Assembly: GCF_013282215.1 (NCBI RefSeq) | Contig: NZ_CP048103.1 | Coordinates: 2,232,001 to 2,296,000, forward strand | DNA: 64,000 bases | Reading direction: 5' to 3' | Source of the DNA: Kroppenstedtia eburnea | GTDB taxonomy: Bacteria > Bacillota > Bacilli > Thermoactinomycetales > DSM-45169 | Shown: in pieces, positions 11,160 to 19,562 of the stretch | Layout: each line of letters begins with the position of its first letter | Position numbering within the stretch: the stretch's first letter is position 1 | Position numbers and translations under genes: made by a program | The notes under the pieces: generated by a model | Told to the model about the DNA's origin: nothing | Databases searched by the model: none | What the model saw: the letters and a program-made list of their open reading frames with translations, nothing else

Positions 11160-11290
11160 CGATATTTAAATTATTTAATTATCTACTGATTATGTTATAG
11201 TCCAAATTAACAAAATGCAAGGTAATATTGAAAAAATAAAAAGGATCAATTCCACCGCGGAAGGAAGGATTTCCCTCCCATCCATATGTT
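11160..11290 (-). promoter_or_regulatory. AT-rich region upstream of galT, probable gal promoter/operator
   Basis: Strikingly AT-rich compared with its surroundings. The minus strand contains TATAAC (11194-11199) preceded at 15 bp by TTGCAT, a sub-optimal spacing, and outer TTAATT/AATTAA repeats around it. A plausible target for the ROK regulator; no consensus operator could be proven. Confidence 0.35.
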
Positions 11291-11364
11291 AAAATACTTT
11301 CTGGATGTGGGCGGCCGGTTCCCCTTTAACCGTAATAGGACCCAATGGGTCTTTTTCCAAACCG

Positions 11365-11393
11365 AAAGGGCGCCCTCCCTTCAGCGCCCTTTT
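11365..11393. terminator. Bidirectional-looking terminator stem after the GerPF-like gene
   Basis: AAAGGGCGC and GCGCCCTTT form a 9-bp stem with an 11-nt loop, 5 nt past the stop of the GerPF-like gene. The T run is short on both strands. Confidence 0.5.
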
Positions 11394-11397
11394 GAGT

Positions 11398-11598
11398 CTA
11401 GCTTTGATCCGCGGAATCGGGATCCACCTGTTGATTCCGCATTCCATAGGATGTTCCTGTGCAATCTCCGATGACAAATCCTCTGCCCACCAGGTAAAAT
11501 TTCACCTGGGAACGGACATTGACCGTATCCCCCAAATTCACCCTGCCGGAACTGGAGATGATGTTAAATTTCAGATGATGTAGTTTATTCTCAACCAA
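11398..11598 (-). CDS. GerPF-like spore germination protein
   Basis: 66-residue protein resembling GerPF/GerPA-type coat proteins that help germinants cross the spore coat. The typical pattern is present: a short N terminus, SGRVNLGDTVNV, a GRGFVIGDCTG turn and a C-terminal VDPDSADQS, matching the NxGD...GxGxxxxGD...DPDxxDQ layout. The start is a TTG at 11598, 9 nt after GGGAGG. It is a single gene here rather than part of a gerPABCDEF operon. Likely expressed late in the mother cell (family knowledge), but I did not identify a sigma-K site. Too short for a firm ortholog name. Confidence 0.68.
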   Translation of the reverse strand: MVENKLHHLKFNIISSSGRVNLGDTVNVRSQVKFYLVGRGFVIGDCTGTSYGMRNQQVDPDSADQS

Positions 11599-11699
11599 TA
11601 TAACACACCTCCCGGTAGTTCGCTTCTTCACCTTATGCAGAGCAGGGCAGAAGGAAACTTGGCCGCCCGGAGCAAACCCACGGGAAAGGAGGGACTCCG

Positions 11700-11975
11700 A
11701 TGAAAAAAACCGAGAAAGTGAAAGAAACCAAGAAAGTGAAAGAAACCAAGAAAGCGAAAACATCCACTGATGGCAAGAGCAAGAAAGGGGCCAAACAGAC
11801 GACCCCAAAGGGTAAGCAGACAAAGAAAAGCCCCCCGAAAAAAAAGGTCAACATAAAGAAAGAGGCCAGACGGAAAAAGAAACAGGCCGAACTGGGAGTT
11901 GAACTGCTCTACGTCTTTTGCGGTTTCATCCTGGCCGGGGCGATCCTGTTCATTTCATCCTTGGTCAGGGGATGA
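11700..11975 (+). CDS. Lys-rich small membrane protein, unknown function
   Basis: 91 residues. The first 60 are extremely basic and low complexity with a tandem EKVKETKKVKETKK motif, and residues 66-88 form one hydrophobic membrane helix (ELLYVFCGFILAGAILFIS). AAAGGAGG lies 7 nt before the ATG, so it is likely a real gene. It is transcribed divergently from the GerPF-like gene. Topology would be a cytosolic or spore-core basic tail with a C-terminal anchor. The tail could bind nucleic acid or acidic polymer; this is speculation. I do not recognise the family. Confidence 0.65.
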   Translation: MKKTEKVKETKKVKETKKAKTSTDGKSKKGAKQTTPKGKQTKKSPPKKKVNIKKEARRKKKQAELGVELLYVFCGFILAGAILFISSLVRG

Positions 11976-12037
11976 GGGTTCATCAGACGGATGCCATCAT
12001 CTTTCTTTATCTTTCAAAACCCTGTCCCCCTCAGCTG

Positions 12038-12056
12038 GCGGCCCATAGCGGCCGCT
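12038..12056 (+). terminator. Possible terminator of the Lys-rich membrane protein gene
   Basis: GCGGCC and GGCCGC stem with a 6-nt loop followed by TTCTTTCTG; modest T content. Confidence 0.35.
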
Positions 12057-12072
12057 TCTTTCTGTTCAGAGG

Positions 12073-12105
12073 AAAAACCCCTGCCCCAGATCCGGGGCAG
12101 GGGTT
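12073..12105 (-). terminator. Intrinsic terminator of pgi
   Basis: Minus strand AACCCCTGCCCC pairs with GGGGCAGGGGTT around a 6-nt loop and is followed by T residues, just past the pgi stop. Confidence 0.85.
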
Positions 12106-12112
12106 GAAGTGC

Positions 12113-13468
12113 TCAGGGGTTGAGCCGTCTGTTCAATTTTTCTCCTTCTCCTTCAAATCCGGGCTTACCCAACAGGGCGAACATATTCCTTTTGTATGCT
12201 TCCACCCCCGGTTGATCGAAGGGGTTGACACCCATCAGATAGCCGCTGATCCCACAGGCTTTCTCAAAAAAGTAGACCATCTCCCCAAAGTTGAAGGGAC
12301 TGATCTCCGGGATGCGGAGGCGAAGATTGGGCACACCGCCATCGGTGTGGGCCAGCATCGTGGCCTCAAGAGCCTTGCGATTCACTTCATCCATGGTGCG
12401 TCCCGCCAGATAATTGAGACCATCCAGATTGTCGGGGTCTTTTCCGATCGTGAGGCTCTCTGACGGCTGTTCCACTTGGATCACCGTCTCAAAGAGATTC
12501 CGGTGTCCTTCCTGGATATACTGTCCCATGGAATGCAGATCCGTGGTGAATTGGACCGACGCCGGAAAAATTCCTTTCCCGTCCTTGCCTTCGCTTTCAC
12601 CGAAAAGTTGTTTCCACCACTCGGAAAAATATTGAAGAGCCGGCTCATAGTGAACCAAAAGCTCCACATGCTTGCCTTTGCGATACAAAATATTGCGGAT
12701 GGCCGCATACTGGTAGGCGTCATTTTCCATCAAATCAGGGGCGCCAAAGGCAACCCCCGCCTCCCGGGCTCCCGCCATCATCTGATCGAGGTCGATCCCC
12801 GCCGCGGCTATGGGCAACAACCCCACTGCTGTCAACACTGAATAACGGCCGCCCACGTCATCGGGAATGACAAAGGTTTCATACCCTTCCGTCTCGGCCA
12901 GTTGCTTGAGAGCGCCCCGTTTGCGGTCGGTGGTGGCGTAAATCCGCTTTCTTGCCCCTTCTCTTCCATACTGCTGTTCCATCCACTCTTTCAGGATGCG
13001 GAAGGCGATCGCCGGTTCTGTCGTCGTTCCCGATTTGGAGATGACATTGAGACTCACCCGCTTCCCCTTCAAATGTTGCAGCAGGTGAACCAAGCCGGTG
13101 GAGCTGAGATGGTTGCCGGCGAAATGGATCTCCGGTCCGCGACGCTCCCCTGGCGGCTGTTCATTGTAATAGGTGTGAGTCAGCATCTCGAGAGCGGCCC
13201 GGGCTCCCAGGTAGGATCCGCCGATCCCGATCACCACCAGTGCGTCTGAGTCCGAACGGATCTTGTCCGCCGCAATCCGGATCCGCTTAAACTCCTCCCG
13301 GTCATAGGTCTCGGGCAGATCGATCCAACCGAGAACCTCCCGTCCCGCACCGGACCTCCCGTGCAACTGATCGTGGGCCATTTGAACAGCGGGCGCCATC
13401 TGTTCCAATTCGTGTGGACCGAAAAAAGCGAGCGCACTGGAATAATCAAATCTGAGGCCTTTTCCCAT
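12113..13468 (-). CDS. pgi: Glucose-6-phosphate isomerase
   Basis: Interconverts glucose-6-phosphate and fructose-6-phosphate. 451 residues, the length of the Bacillus-type enzyme. Recognisable blocks are [15 protein letters not shown] near residue 80, the sugar-phosphate loop [12 protein letters not shown] near 150, and the C-terminal [14 protein letters not shown] with the catalytic Lys. ATG preceded by AGGAGGG. Stands alone between its terminator and a divergent mtnN, and connects the galactose products with glycolysis. Confidence 0.95.
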   Translation of the reverse strand: MGKGLRFDYSSALAFFGPHELEQMAPAVQMAHDQLHGRSGAGREVLGWIDLPETYDREEFKRIRIAADKIRSDSDALVVIGIGGSYLGARAALEMLTHTYYNEQPPGERRGPEIHFAGNHLSSTGLVHLLQHLKGKRVSLNVISKSGTTTEPAIAFRILKEWMEQQYGREGARKRIYATTDRKRGALKQLAETEGYETFVIPDDVGGRYSVLTAVGLLPIAAAGIDLDQMMAGAREAGVAFGAPDLMENDAYQYAAIRNILYRKGKHVELLVHYEPALQYFSEWWKQLFGESEGKDGKGIFPASVQFTTDLHSMGQYIQEGHRNLFETVIQVEQPSESLTIGKDPDNLDGLNYLAGRTMDEVNRKALEATMLAHTDGGVPNLRLRIPEISPFNFGEMVYFFEKACGISGYLMGVNPFDQPGVEAYKRNMFALLGKPGFEGEGEKLNRRLNP

Positions 13469-13718
13469 TTTCGCACCCTCCTGTCGATTCCTGTATCCAT
13501 GTGATCCACTTCGGATGTCAAGGCAATTTTACTGGAAGGTCCATGGAATTGGAAGGGAATTCACCGACCATTGTAACAGAGAGATTCGTCATCCGGGCCG
13601 ATCTTTGGTATCATGAGCCGTGGAATGTGCGACCTGTGGAGTTGAAGCGGACCGGGGCCTGGCCGTCGATCCCTTCCGTCCAAACCGATGCACACCCGAT
13701 AAAGGAGGAGATACCACA

Positions 13719-14435
13719 GTGACCCAAACCATCGCCATCATCTCCGCGATGCCGGAAGAGGTGGAACCCCTGAGACAGCAGCTGGGGATCGGCGAACCGG
13801 AACAAGTGGGCGGCCTCGAACTCTCCATGACAGAGTGGAACGGCCTTCAGGTCATCACCGCCGTCTCCGGGATCGGAAAGGCCCAGGCCGGGGCCTGTAT
13901 GCAATACCTGATCACCCGTCACCATCCCACGGAGGTGGTGAACATCGGTGCCGCAGGAGCTTTGAGTGATCGGCTCCGCATCGGCGATCTCGTCTTGGTG
14001 GAGGAATCGATCTACCACGATGTGGACTGCACCGGAGTGGGACAACCCCCCCACACCTTCCCCGGAGTGCCCCGGGTGATCCCCTCCGATCCCGCGCTGG
14101 TCCGGACCCTGTCCCACGTGGCGGCGAATCTCGGCATCCCCTGCCATTCCGGACGGGTGGCCACCGGGGATGCTTTCGTTTCCGACAAGGAACAGCGACT
14201 CTCCATCCGGCGTGAAACGGAAGCTGTCCTGGTGGAGATGGAGACCGCCGCCTTTGCCCAGATCGCCCATCTCAACGGAGTTCCCTTCGTCTCCGTCCGC
14301 TCCGTCTCCGACAATGCCGACGGAGGTGCCGAAGTCTCCTTTCAAACCTTTCTGACGGAGGTTTCGAAACGAAACGCCACTCTGTTGGAAGCGTATCTGA
14401 GAGCAAAGGCTGAACAGGAATCATCCCGTCACTGA
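13719..14435 (+). CDS. mtnN: 5'-methylthioadenosine/S-adenosylhomocysteine nucleosidase
   Basis: Hydrolyses MTA and SAH in methionine salvage and methyl-donor recycling. 238 residues, PNP/UDP phosphorylase fold: TIAIISAMPEEVEPL at the N terminus (Glu of the AMPEE motif), GIGKAQAG near 52, NIGAAGAL, VATGDAF and VEMETAAFAQIA with SVSDNADGG at the end, containing the catalytic Asp. GTG at 13719 is placed 8 nt after AAAGGAGG. Divergent from pgi. A terminator stem follows at 14651. Confidence 0.93.
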   Translation: MTQTIAIISAMPEEVEPLRQQLGIGEPEQVGGLELSMTEWNGLQVITAVSGIGKAQAGACMQYLITRHHPTEVVNIGAAGALSDRLRIGDLVLVEESIYHDVDCTGVGQPPHTFPGVPRVIPSDPALVRTLSHVAANLGIPCHSGRVATGDAFVSDKEQRLSIRRETEAVLVEMETAAFAQIAHLNGVPFVSVRSVSDNADGGAEVSFQTFLTEVSKRNATLLEAYLRAKAEQESSRH

Positions 14436-14650
14436 ATTCCATTCCCCTGGAACTTCAAAACAAAGGCATCTTCCCCAAATCGATTCATTCTTGTCGAAGT
14501 GATCGATTTCGGTTCATGCCCAATTCAAAGCGTTTTCCGTTCAAACAGGTCCGTTATACTTCCAATCTACATCTTTCGGATCCGGTACCCAAAATGACCC
14601 GATGATATTCGAAATCTGTCCGTCAGATGGGGCCACCTAAATTCAAAAAC

Positions 14651-14676
14651 AAAAACCCGGCTTTATGCCGGGTTTT
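14651..14676 (+). terminator. Intrinsic terminator downstream of mtnN
   Basis: AACCCGGC-TTTAT-GCCGGGTT stem followed by TTTT, 216 nt after the mtnN stop; the intervening sequence shows no gene. Confidence 0.75.
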
Positions 14677-14730
14677 CCAGACTGTCGAGAAAATCCCGAC
14701 AGCCTGCGGATCGCCAAATGGGCGATCCCT

Positions 14731-14981
14731 TTAGGGTGTGTCTGGCAAATCCATATCTGGGGCCGGGCCGGTCGGGATTGGGTTTCACATTCCATTCCGT
14801 TGTTCTTACGAGCCAAAATCACTCCATGTGAAACCCAACCCTCCCATAGCGAGACCGGGAACGGGAGTGACCTTGGCGAGACTTGTGCCCTGTGGGTATG
14901 ACGATGTTTTCACCACGCTTCCGGGACGGATCTGGTGGTACCGTCTTCCTTAGACAACTTGAATGATCAGACATGCCCTAA
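14731..14981. repeat. Dispersed intergenic repeat, variant with TTAGGG ends
   Basis: About 251 bp bounded by an inverted pair: TTAGGGTGTGTCTG at the left and the complement of TTAGGGCATGTCTG at the right. The inside shares the core of the other intergenic repeats of this window: GGGTTTCACAT, then ATGTGAAACCC, then GCGAGACCGGGAACGG and GGCGAGACTTGTGCCC. The rest of 14436-15077 holds only a small GGATCGCC/GGGCGATCC hairpin (14708-14728) and no gene. Confidence 0.6.
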
Positions 14982-15077
14982 TCCCTCTCTGAAATGGATT
15001 TTAATATTTTTTCATTTTGCGTACCTCCAAGCATGGCGGCGGGGCACTTGAATAAACCGGGACCCTCCACAGAAAAA

Positions 15078-15104
15078 GACCGTTGACAACATGTGTCAAC
15101 GGTC
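15078..15104 (-). terminator. Intrinsic terminator of the cold-shock gene
   Basis: Minus strand GACCGTTGACA pairs with TGTCAACGGTC around a 5-nt loop and is followed by TTTTTC. Confidence 0.85.
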
Positions 15105-15136
15105 GATGGATCAAAGTGATGATCCGGTTTTTTGAT

Positions 15137-15337
15137 TCAGAGCTTCACCACGTTGGCAGCTTGGTCACCACGGTTTCCCTGAACGATTTCAAAGCTCACT
15201 TTGTCGCCTTCATCGAGGGATTTAAATCCTTCACTCTGGATCGCGGAAAAATGAACAAACACGTCATCTCTGCCTTCCACTTCGATGAATCCAAACCCTT
15301 TGTCTGCGTTAAACCACTTCACCGTACCTTCAATCAT
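15137..15337 (-). CDS. Cold-shock protein (CspA family)
   Basis: 66-residue single-domain OB-fold RNA chaperone. Both RNA-binding motifs are present: RNP1 as KGFGFIEV at about residues 13-20 and RNP2 as VFVHFSAI at about 26-33; the protein ends in QAANVVKL as in Bacillus CspB/CspC. The ATG at 15337 follows GGAGGT at 6 nt; an upstream in-frame ATG would add an unrelated 11-residue leader. It is monocistronic with a promoter at 15473-15501, an untranslated leader of about 130 nt that holds a 20-bp stem (15384-15443), and its own terminator. Which csp paralogue it is cannot be decided. Confidence 0.95.
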   Translation of the reverse strand: MIEGTVKWFNADKGFGFIEVEGRDDVFVHFSAIQSEGFKSLDEGDKVSFEIVQGNRGDQAANVVKL

Positions 15338-15383
15338 GTAAGTACCTCCAAAAAAAGTAATTGTTGACATTTTAACGGCAAAA

Positions 15384-15443
15384 ATTCACATGTTATACGG
15401 GAATACAAATTGAGATTTTATAATTCCCGTATAACATGTGAAT
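15384..15443 (-). promoter_or_regulatory. Perfect 20-bp stem-loop with T run in the csp leader
   Basis: Arms 15384-15403 and 15424-15443 are exact inverted complements (ATTCACATGTTATACGGGAA and its complement) with a 20-nt AT-rich loop. On the minus strand the second arm is followed by TTTTTGCC. It sits in the leader between promoter and csp, so it can work as an attenuator, a temperature-sensitive RNA structure or a processing site. None of these is shown. Confidence 0.7.
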
Positions 15444-15472
15444 TATATACCTCAAATATTCAACTGAAGAAC

Positions 15473-15501
15473 AGTATACCACACACCATCCATTTTTCCA
15501 A
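15473..15501 (-). promoter_or_regulatory. Sigma-A promoter of csp
   Basis: Minus strand: -35 TTGGAA (15496-15501), 17 bp, -10 TATACT (15473-15478). Start of transcription would be near 15466. Confidence 0.6.
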
Positions 15502-15639
15502 CCACCTGAACAGGCAATTTTTTTATTATATATTCTTGACGAATAGTCTTTAGTCATGGTATCATTTTTTATTTTGTTTGATTTTCCCACTGAAGTGTGC
15601 TATCCTTAAATAAGGAATTCTTGTACGGAGGTGGGCAGA

Positions 15640-16119
15640 TTGTTCCAGGTTGGTGACAAAATCGTTTACCCTCTCCATGGTGCCGGTGTGATTGACGCTG
15701 TAGAAGAAAAAGAGATCCTCGGAAAGAAACAACGTTACTACATCATTCACATGTCCCTGGGAAACGTGCAAATCATGATTCCCGCAGATCGGATCGACGA
15801 CATGGGATTACGTCATATCGTCGACCCTGACACAATGGAGAACGTTTTTCTCCTGTTCAACGACGATCCTTCCGCTTCATCCGGCTCTTGGAACCAACGG
15901 TTCCGCATGAACATGGATAAGATGAAAACCGGTGATATCTTTAAAACGACCGAAGTGATCCGGGATCTGGCCCAGATCAACAAAGAGAAATCCCTCGGCA
16001 CCGGCGAGAAAAAACTGCTGGACAATGCCAAACAGATTCTGATCAGCGAACTGGTGCTGGTAAAGGAGATTGAAGAGGAACAGGCCATCCAGCTGTTGGA
16101 TGAAGCCGCCCATTGTTAA
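15640..16119 (+). CDS. CarD family RNA polymerase-binding regulator
   Basis: 159 residues with an N-terminal CarD/CdnL/TRCF interaction domain (FQVGDKIVYPLHGAGVIDAV, residues about 2-21, then IPADRIDDMGLR) expected to contact the RNA polymerase beta subunit, and a helical C-terminal DNA-binding part (DIFKTTEVIRDLAQINKEKSLG, LLDNAKQILISELVLV). Similar to B. subtilis YdeB-type and mycobacterial CarD proteins. The start is the TTG at 15640, 8 nt after ACGGAGG; a GTG at 15631 abuts the ribosome site. Followed by a strong terminator. Divergent from csp. Confidence 0.9.
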   Translation: MFQVGDKIVYPLHGAGVIDAVEEKEILGKKQRYYIIHMSLGNVQIMIPADRIDDMGLRHIVDPDTMENVFLLFNDDPSASSGSWNQRFRMNMDKMKTGDIFKTTEVIRDLAQINKEKSLGTGEKKLLDNAKQILISELVLVKEIEEEQAIQLLDEAAHC

Positions 16120-16120
16120 C

Positions 16121-16155
16121 GGAAAACCCGGAAAATCCGGATTTTCCGTTTTTTT
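16121..16155 (+). terminator. Intrinsic terminator of the carD-like gene
   Basis: CGGAAAATCCGGATTTTCCG self-complementary stem followed by T7. Confidence 0.88.
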
Positions 16156-16324
16156 ATTTTGTTTCGGCGGGTTTTCGGTTATACAAAGTCCATTTTAATA
16201 AAACAGAAAAAAGCGAGTCAGACCCGTTGACCCACTCCGCTCCAAATAGGCATTCGTCTTACACTCCTGACGAAGCACGCGCTTCCACCGGTGAATAAGA
16301 TATATGGGACGGGGTGGTGATCAC

Positions 16325-16792
16325 TTGAGAAAAAAACGGATGAATCTCCGGGCCAGAAAGACGGTCCACAGTCTATATCAGGATATGAACCTGATCACTG
16401 CCGCCTTATTGTTGACGGGACAACTCACCATTGGCGGGCTGTTCGTCAATCCCGCGGGAGGCTTTGCCATCCCTCTCACCGGACCCATCACAGGCGGCAC
16501 CCGCACTGAGGGCAAATCGGGCTCCCGGGCGGCCACCTTGATGATCGATGTCATCGACATCATCATTGTGATCCTGCTGCTCATCGATCAGATCAGTGTG
16601 CGAAGCACCTTTGTTACATCAGGGGGAACCTTCGCCGTGGTGGTGAGTGGGCCCATCTTCGGACTCCCGAAAATTGAGGCGGATCTGCCCACCCGGAAAC
16701 GGTTTTTTGCACATTTCGGAGAGCATCTCACTCCCCCTGACCACCCATCTGTACCAAAGAGAAGGAAAAGGAGGGGCCATGCATGGCTTTAA
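16325..16792 (+). CDS. Unknown membrane protein with an internal duplication
   Basis: 155 residues from a TTG at 16325 placed 7 nt after a near-perfect GGTGGTGATC ribosome site. Two hydrophobic units have the same plan: AALLLTGQLTIGGLFVN followed by GGFAIPLTGPITG (about residues 25-60), and VILLLIDQISVRSTFV followed by GGTFAVVVSGPIFG (about 80-115). A duplicated module of helix, hydrophobic beta-like stretch and Gly-Pro turn is therefore likely. The C terminus is basic (PKRRKRRGH). It overlaps a 47-residue hydrophobic ORF at its 3' end. I do not recognise the family; a membrane or spore-surface structural role is only a guess. Confidence 0.62.
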   Translation: MRKKRMNLRARKTVHSLYQDMNLITAALLLTGQLTIGGLFVNPAGGFAIPLTGPITGGTRTEGKSGSRAATLMIDVIDIIIVILLLIDQISVRSTFVTSGGTFAVVVSGPIFGLPKIEADLPTRKRFFAHFGEHLTPPDHPSVPKRRKRRGHAWL

Positions 16793-16926
16793 CGGACCTG
16801 CCCGCCATCAAACCCTCAAAAGGGGTCAACTTCCTGTTCACAGCCTTTCTGGTGGTATTCATCTTCTTCTTCACCCAACCCAAATCCACCGATGTCTCTC
16901 CCGGTTCCAACGGGAATCTCGTATAG
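16783..16926 (+). CDS. Small single-span membrane protein, unknown
   Basis: 47-residue ORF starting at an ATG 8 nt after AAAGGAGG and overlapping the preceding gene by 10 nt. Layout: a polar N terminus (MALTDLPAIKPSKG), one strongly hydrophobic helix (VNFLFTAFLVVFIFFF), then a Pro/Ser-rich tail. The overlap suggests translational coupling with the duplicated membrane protein and perhaps a joint complex. A GC-rich stem follows at 16951. Short ORF, so moderate confidence. Confidence 0.55.
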   Translation: MALTDLPAIKPSKGVNFLFTAFLVVFIFFFTQPKSTDVSPGSNGNLV

Positions 16927-16950
16927 AAAGGCTCCCCTGCAAACGAAAAC

Positions 16951-16978
16951 AATCCCCCGCCGAAATCGGCGGGGGATT
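16951..16978 (+). terminator. Terminator stem after the small membrane protein
   Basis: AATCCCCCGCCGA and TCGGCGGGGGATT-type arms form an 11 to 12-bp stem; the T run after it is poor (GTTAG). Confidence 0.5.
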
Positions 16979-17287
16979 GTTAGATTATGAGGCGGGATGT
17001 TCGGATTCTTTGTAGGCGATGTAAACGTGGGAGGGAGGCAGCAGTCACCCGGAAAGACGTTTCAATTCCTTATAGGTAAGCTTCAAGAATATGGAATCGG
17101 CAAAACGTGGGGCATCGTGGGGTTTCAATTCCTCATAGGTACGTTCTAAACACGCTGAAACTGGCTGCTGAAAGGTTGCTGGAGGAACAGTTTCAATTCC
17201 TTATAGGTACGTTATAAACAAGCCCTCCGATACTATACCAATCGAGAATTGGAGGAAGTTTCAATTCCTTATAGGTACGTTATAAAC

Positions 17288-17583
17288 CCATTTTACCCTC
17301 ATGGTTATCGGCTTTTCAAGACTCGATCCCAGATCCGATCTCCGCTAAATCCTCGATGCCGATCGCTTGAACCCTTGATAGATCAACCTCAATCGCCACA
17401 TAACAAAGTCGTCGATCCCCAGGGATTTTTGCACGACCGGGGGTCGACGACTTTTTGTTGGGTGATTCCGGCAGATCCCCCCGATTCCGGGATCAGATCA
17501 ACAGGTTCAACAGGTAGGGATCCTTGTTGATTTCGATGTAGTGGAAGCCTTTTCGCTTTATCCAATCAATCAGGATGCAAGGC
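17288..17583 (-). repeat. Internal leader/ilvA-tail module 1
   Basis: 296 bp inside the array: a copy of the leader adjoining a repeat (CCATTTTACCCTCATGG), the GTCGTCGA.../TCGACGAC hairpin and a mutated copy of the last ~25 codons of ilvA, ending in GCAAGGC before a repeat that lacks one T. Nearly identical to the module at 18493-18788. Confidence 0.88.
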
Positions 17584-18076
17584 GTTCAATTCCTCATAGG
17601 TACGTTCAAAACCGTGGTGGTCATGTTTGAGCCGAGCAAATACTGCTTGTTTCAATTCCTCATAGGTACGTTCTAAACGGCCTCCGCCCAAATCTGATAC
17701 ACTTCATCGCCGGTGTTTCAATCCCTTATAGGTACGTACTAAACAGCCAGCATCCTTTTCGTATCTGTGGGGCATTCGCAGTTTCAATTCCTTATAGGTA
17801 CGTTATAAACTTTCAATCGGGTTGGAAATGGGATGGGGTGAACCAGAGTTTCAATTCCTTATAGGTACGTTATAAACTAGATGGTACTCTTCATCTAGTC
17901 CGGGGAGGTCGAGTTTCAATTCCTTATAGGTACGTTATAAACATCTTGTGGGATATGAAGAGATTCCGATGGATGGACGTTTCAATTCCTTATAGGTACG
18001 TTATAAACGCTGGAAACTACCACCGGAGGGGAGAAGTACCTGGCTGGTTTCAATTCCTTATAGGTACGTTATAAAC

Positions 18077-18373
18077 CCACTTTACCCTCATGGTTATCGG
18101 CTTTTCAAGACTCGATCCCAGATCCGATTTCCCGTGGATCCTCGATGCCGATCGTCTGAACCTTTGATAGATCAATCTCAATCGCCACATAACAAATGTC
18201 GTCGATCCCCCGGGGTTTTTACATTACCGGGGGTCGACGACTTTTTGTTGGATGATTCTGGTATACCCCCGCCATTCCGGGATCAGATCAGCAGGTTGAA
18301 CAGGTGGGGATCTTTGTTAATTTCGATGTAGTGGAAGCCTTTATGGTTCATGCGGTCGATCAGGAAACAAGGC
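18077..18373 (-). repeat. Internal leader/ilvA-tail module 2
   Basis: 297 bp. Its ilvA part is the most faithful of the four (keeps the segment equivalent to ilvA up to about 20546, ending GATCAGG), then AAACAAGGC and a repeat with the same missing T. Confidence 0.88.
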
Positions 18374-18492
18374 GTTCAATTCCTTATAGGTACGTTCTAA
18401 ACGGTACTCCACGATTCAAGACAACACGCCCGCACTGTCCTGCCAAGACTTTTCAAAATAGTGTTTCAATTCCTCATAGGTACGTTCTAAAC

Positions 18493-18788
18493 CCATTTTA
18501 CCCTCATGGTTATCGGCTTTTCAAGACTCGATCCCAGATCCGATCTCCGCTAAATCCTCGATGCCGATCGCTTGAACCCTTGATAGATCAACCTCAATCG
18601 CCACATAACAAAGTCGTCGATCCCCAGGGATTTTTGCACGACCGGGGGTCGACGACTTTTTGTTGGGTGATTCCGGCAGATCCCCCCGATTCCGGGATCA
18701 GATCAACAGGTTCAACAGGCAGGGATCCTTGTTGATTTCGATGTAGTGGAAGCCTTTTCGCTTTATCCAATCAATCAGGATGCAAGGC
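18493..18788 (-). repeat. Internal leader/ilvA-tail module 3
   Basis: 296 bp, almost identical to module 1, including the altered ilvA segment (TTCGCTTTATCC). It is followed by the same repeat variant ending TTCAAAAC, so modules 1 and 3 come from a recent duplication. Confidence 0.88.
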
Positions 18789-19303
18789 GTTCAATTCCTC
18801 ATAGGTACGTTCAAAACCAGCGGTCCATGTTTGATCACATTTCCAACTATGTCTAGTTTCAATCCTCATAGGTACGTTCTAAACCTTTCTGGGAGGAGCC
18901 TGGGCTAATCATCACAAAGAGGTTTCAATTCCTTATAGGTACGTTCTAAACGGCCTCCGCCCAAATCTGATACACTTCATCGCCGGTGTTTCAATCCCTT
19001 ATAGGTACGTACTAAACAGCCAGCATCCTTTTCGTATCTGTGGGGCATTCGCAGTTTCAATTCCTTATAGGTACGTTATAAACGAAATACGTCGAGGTTC
19101 AGAGGACGATCACCAGCGAGTTTCAATTCCTTATAGGTACGTTATAAACATGAAGTACGCCGAAGGCTCGAAGACTGGGATGGACAAATGTTTCAATTCC
19201 TCATAGGTACACTCTAAACTTGGATGGTCTTGGCGTTCACCCACCGGACCATGGCGTTGCTCGGCGTATTGTAGTTTCAATTCCTCATAGGTACGCTCTA
19301 AAC

Positions 19304-19562
19304 CCATTTTACCCACACGGTTATCGGCTTTTCAAGACCTGATCCCGATCCGATTTCCGCTGGATCCTTGATGCCGATCGCTGAACCCTTGATAGATCAA
19401 ACCCAATCGCCACATAACAAATGTCGTCGATCCCCCAGGGTTTCTACATTACCGGGGGTCGACGACTTTTTGTTGGATGATTCCGGCAGATCTCCCCCGA
19501 TTCCGGGATCGGATCAGTAAGTTGAACAGGTGGGGATTAATTGATCTGATGTAGTGAAAGCC
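19304..19562 (-). repeat. Internal leader/ilvA-tail module 4 (shorter, diverged)
   Basis: 259 bp; the ilvA part is shortened and mutated and the next repeat (19563-19591) is degenerate but has the same missing T. This looks like an older copy. Confidence 0.85.

Noticed and set aside
11289-11477. 62-codon minus-strand frame overlapping the GerPF-like gene
   Set aside because: It spans the terminator stem and overlaps the better-supported GerPF-like frame; no ribosome site.
15393-15590. Open frame on the minus strand upstream of csp
   Set aside because: It overlaps the csp promoter and leader stem and has no similarity or ribosome site.
17288-17583. The array-interrupting blocks as insertion sequences
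   Set aside because: They contain no transposase, terminal repeats or target duplications, and match the ilvA-leader flank of the array instead.
17249-18735. Open frames inside the CRISPR region starting near VSIPYRYV
   Set aside because: They run through CRISPR repeats and module copies; the repeated peptide is just the repeat translated.
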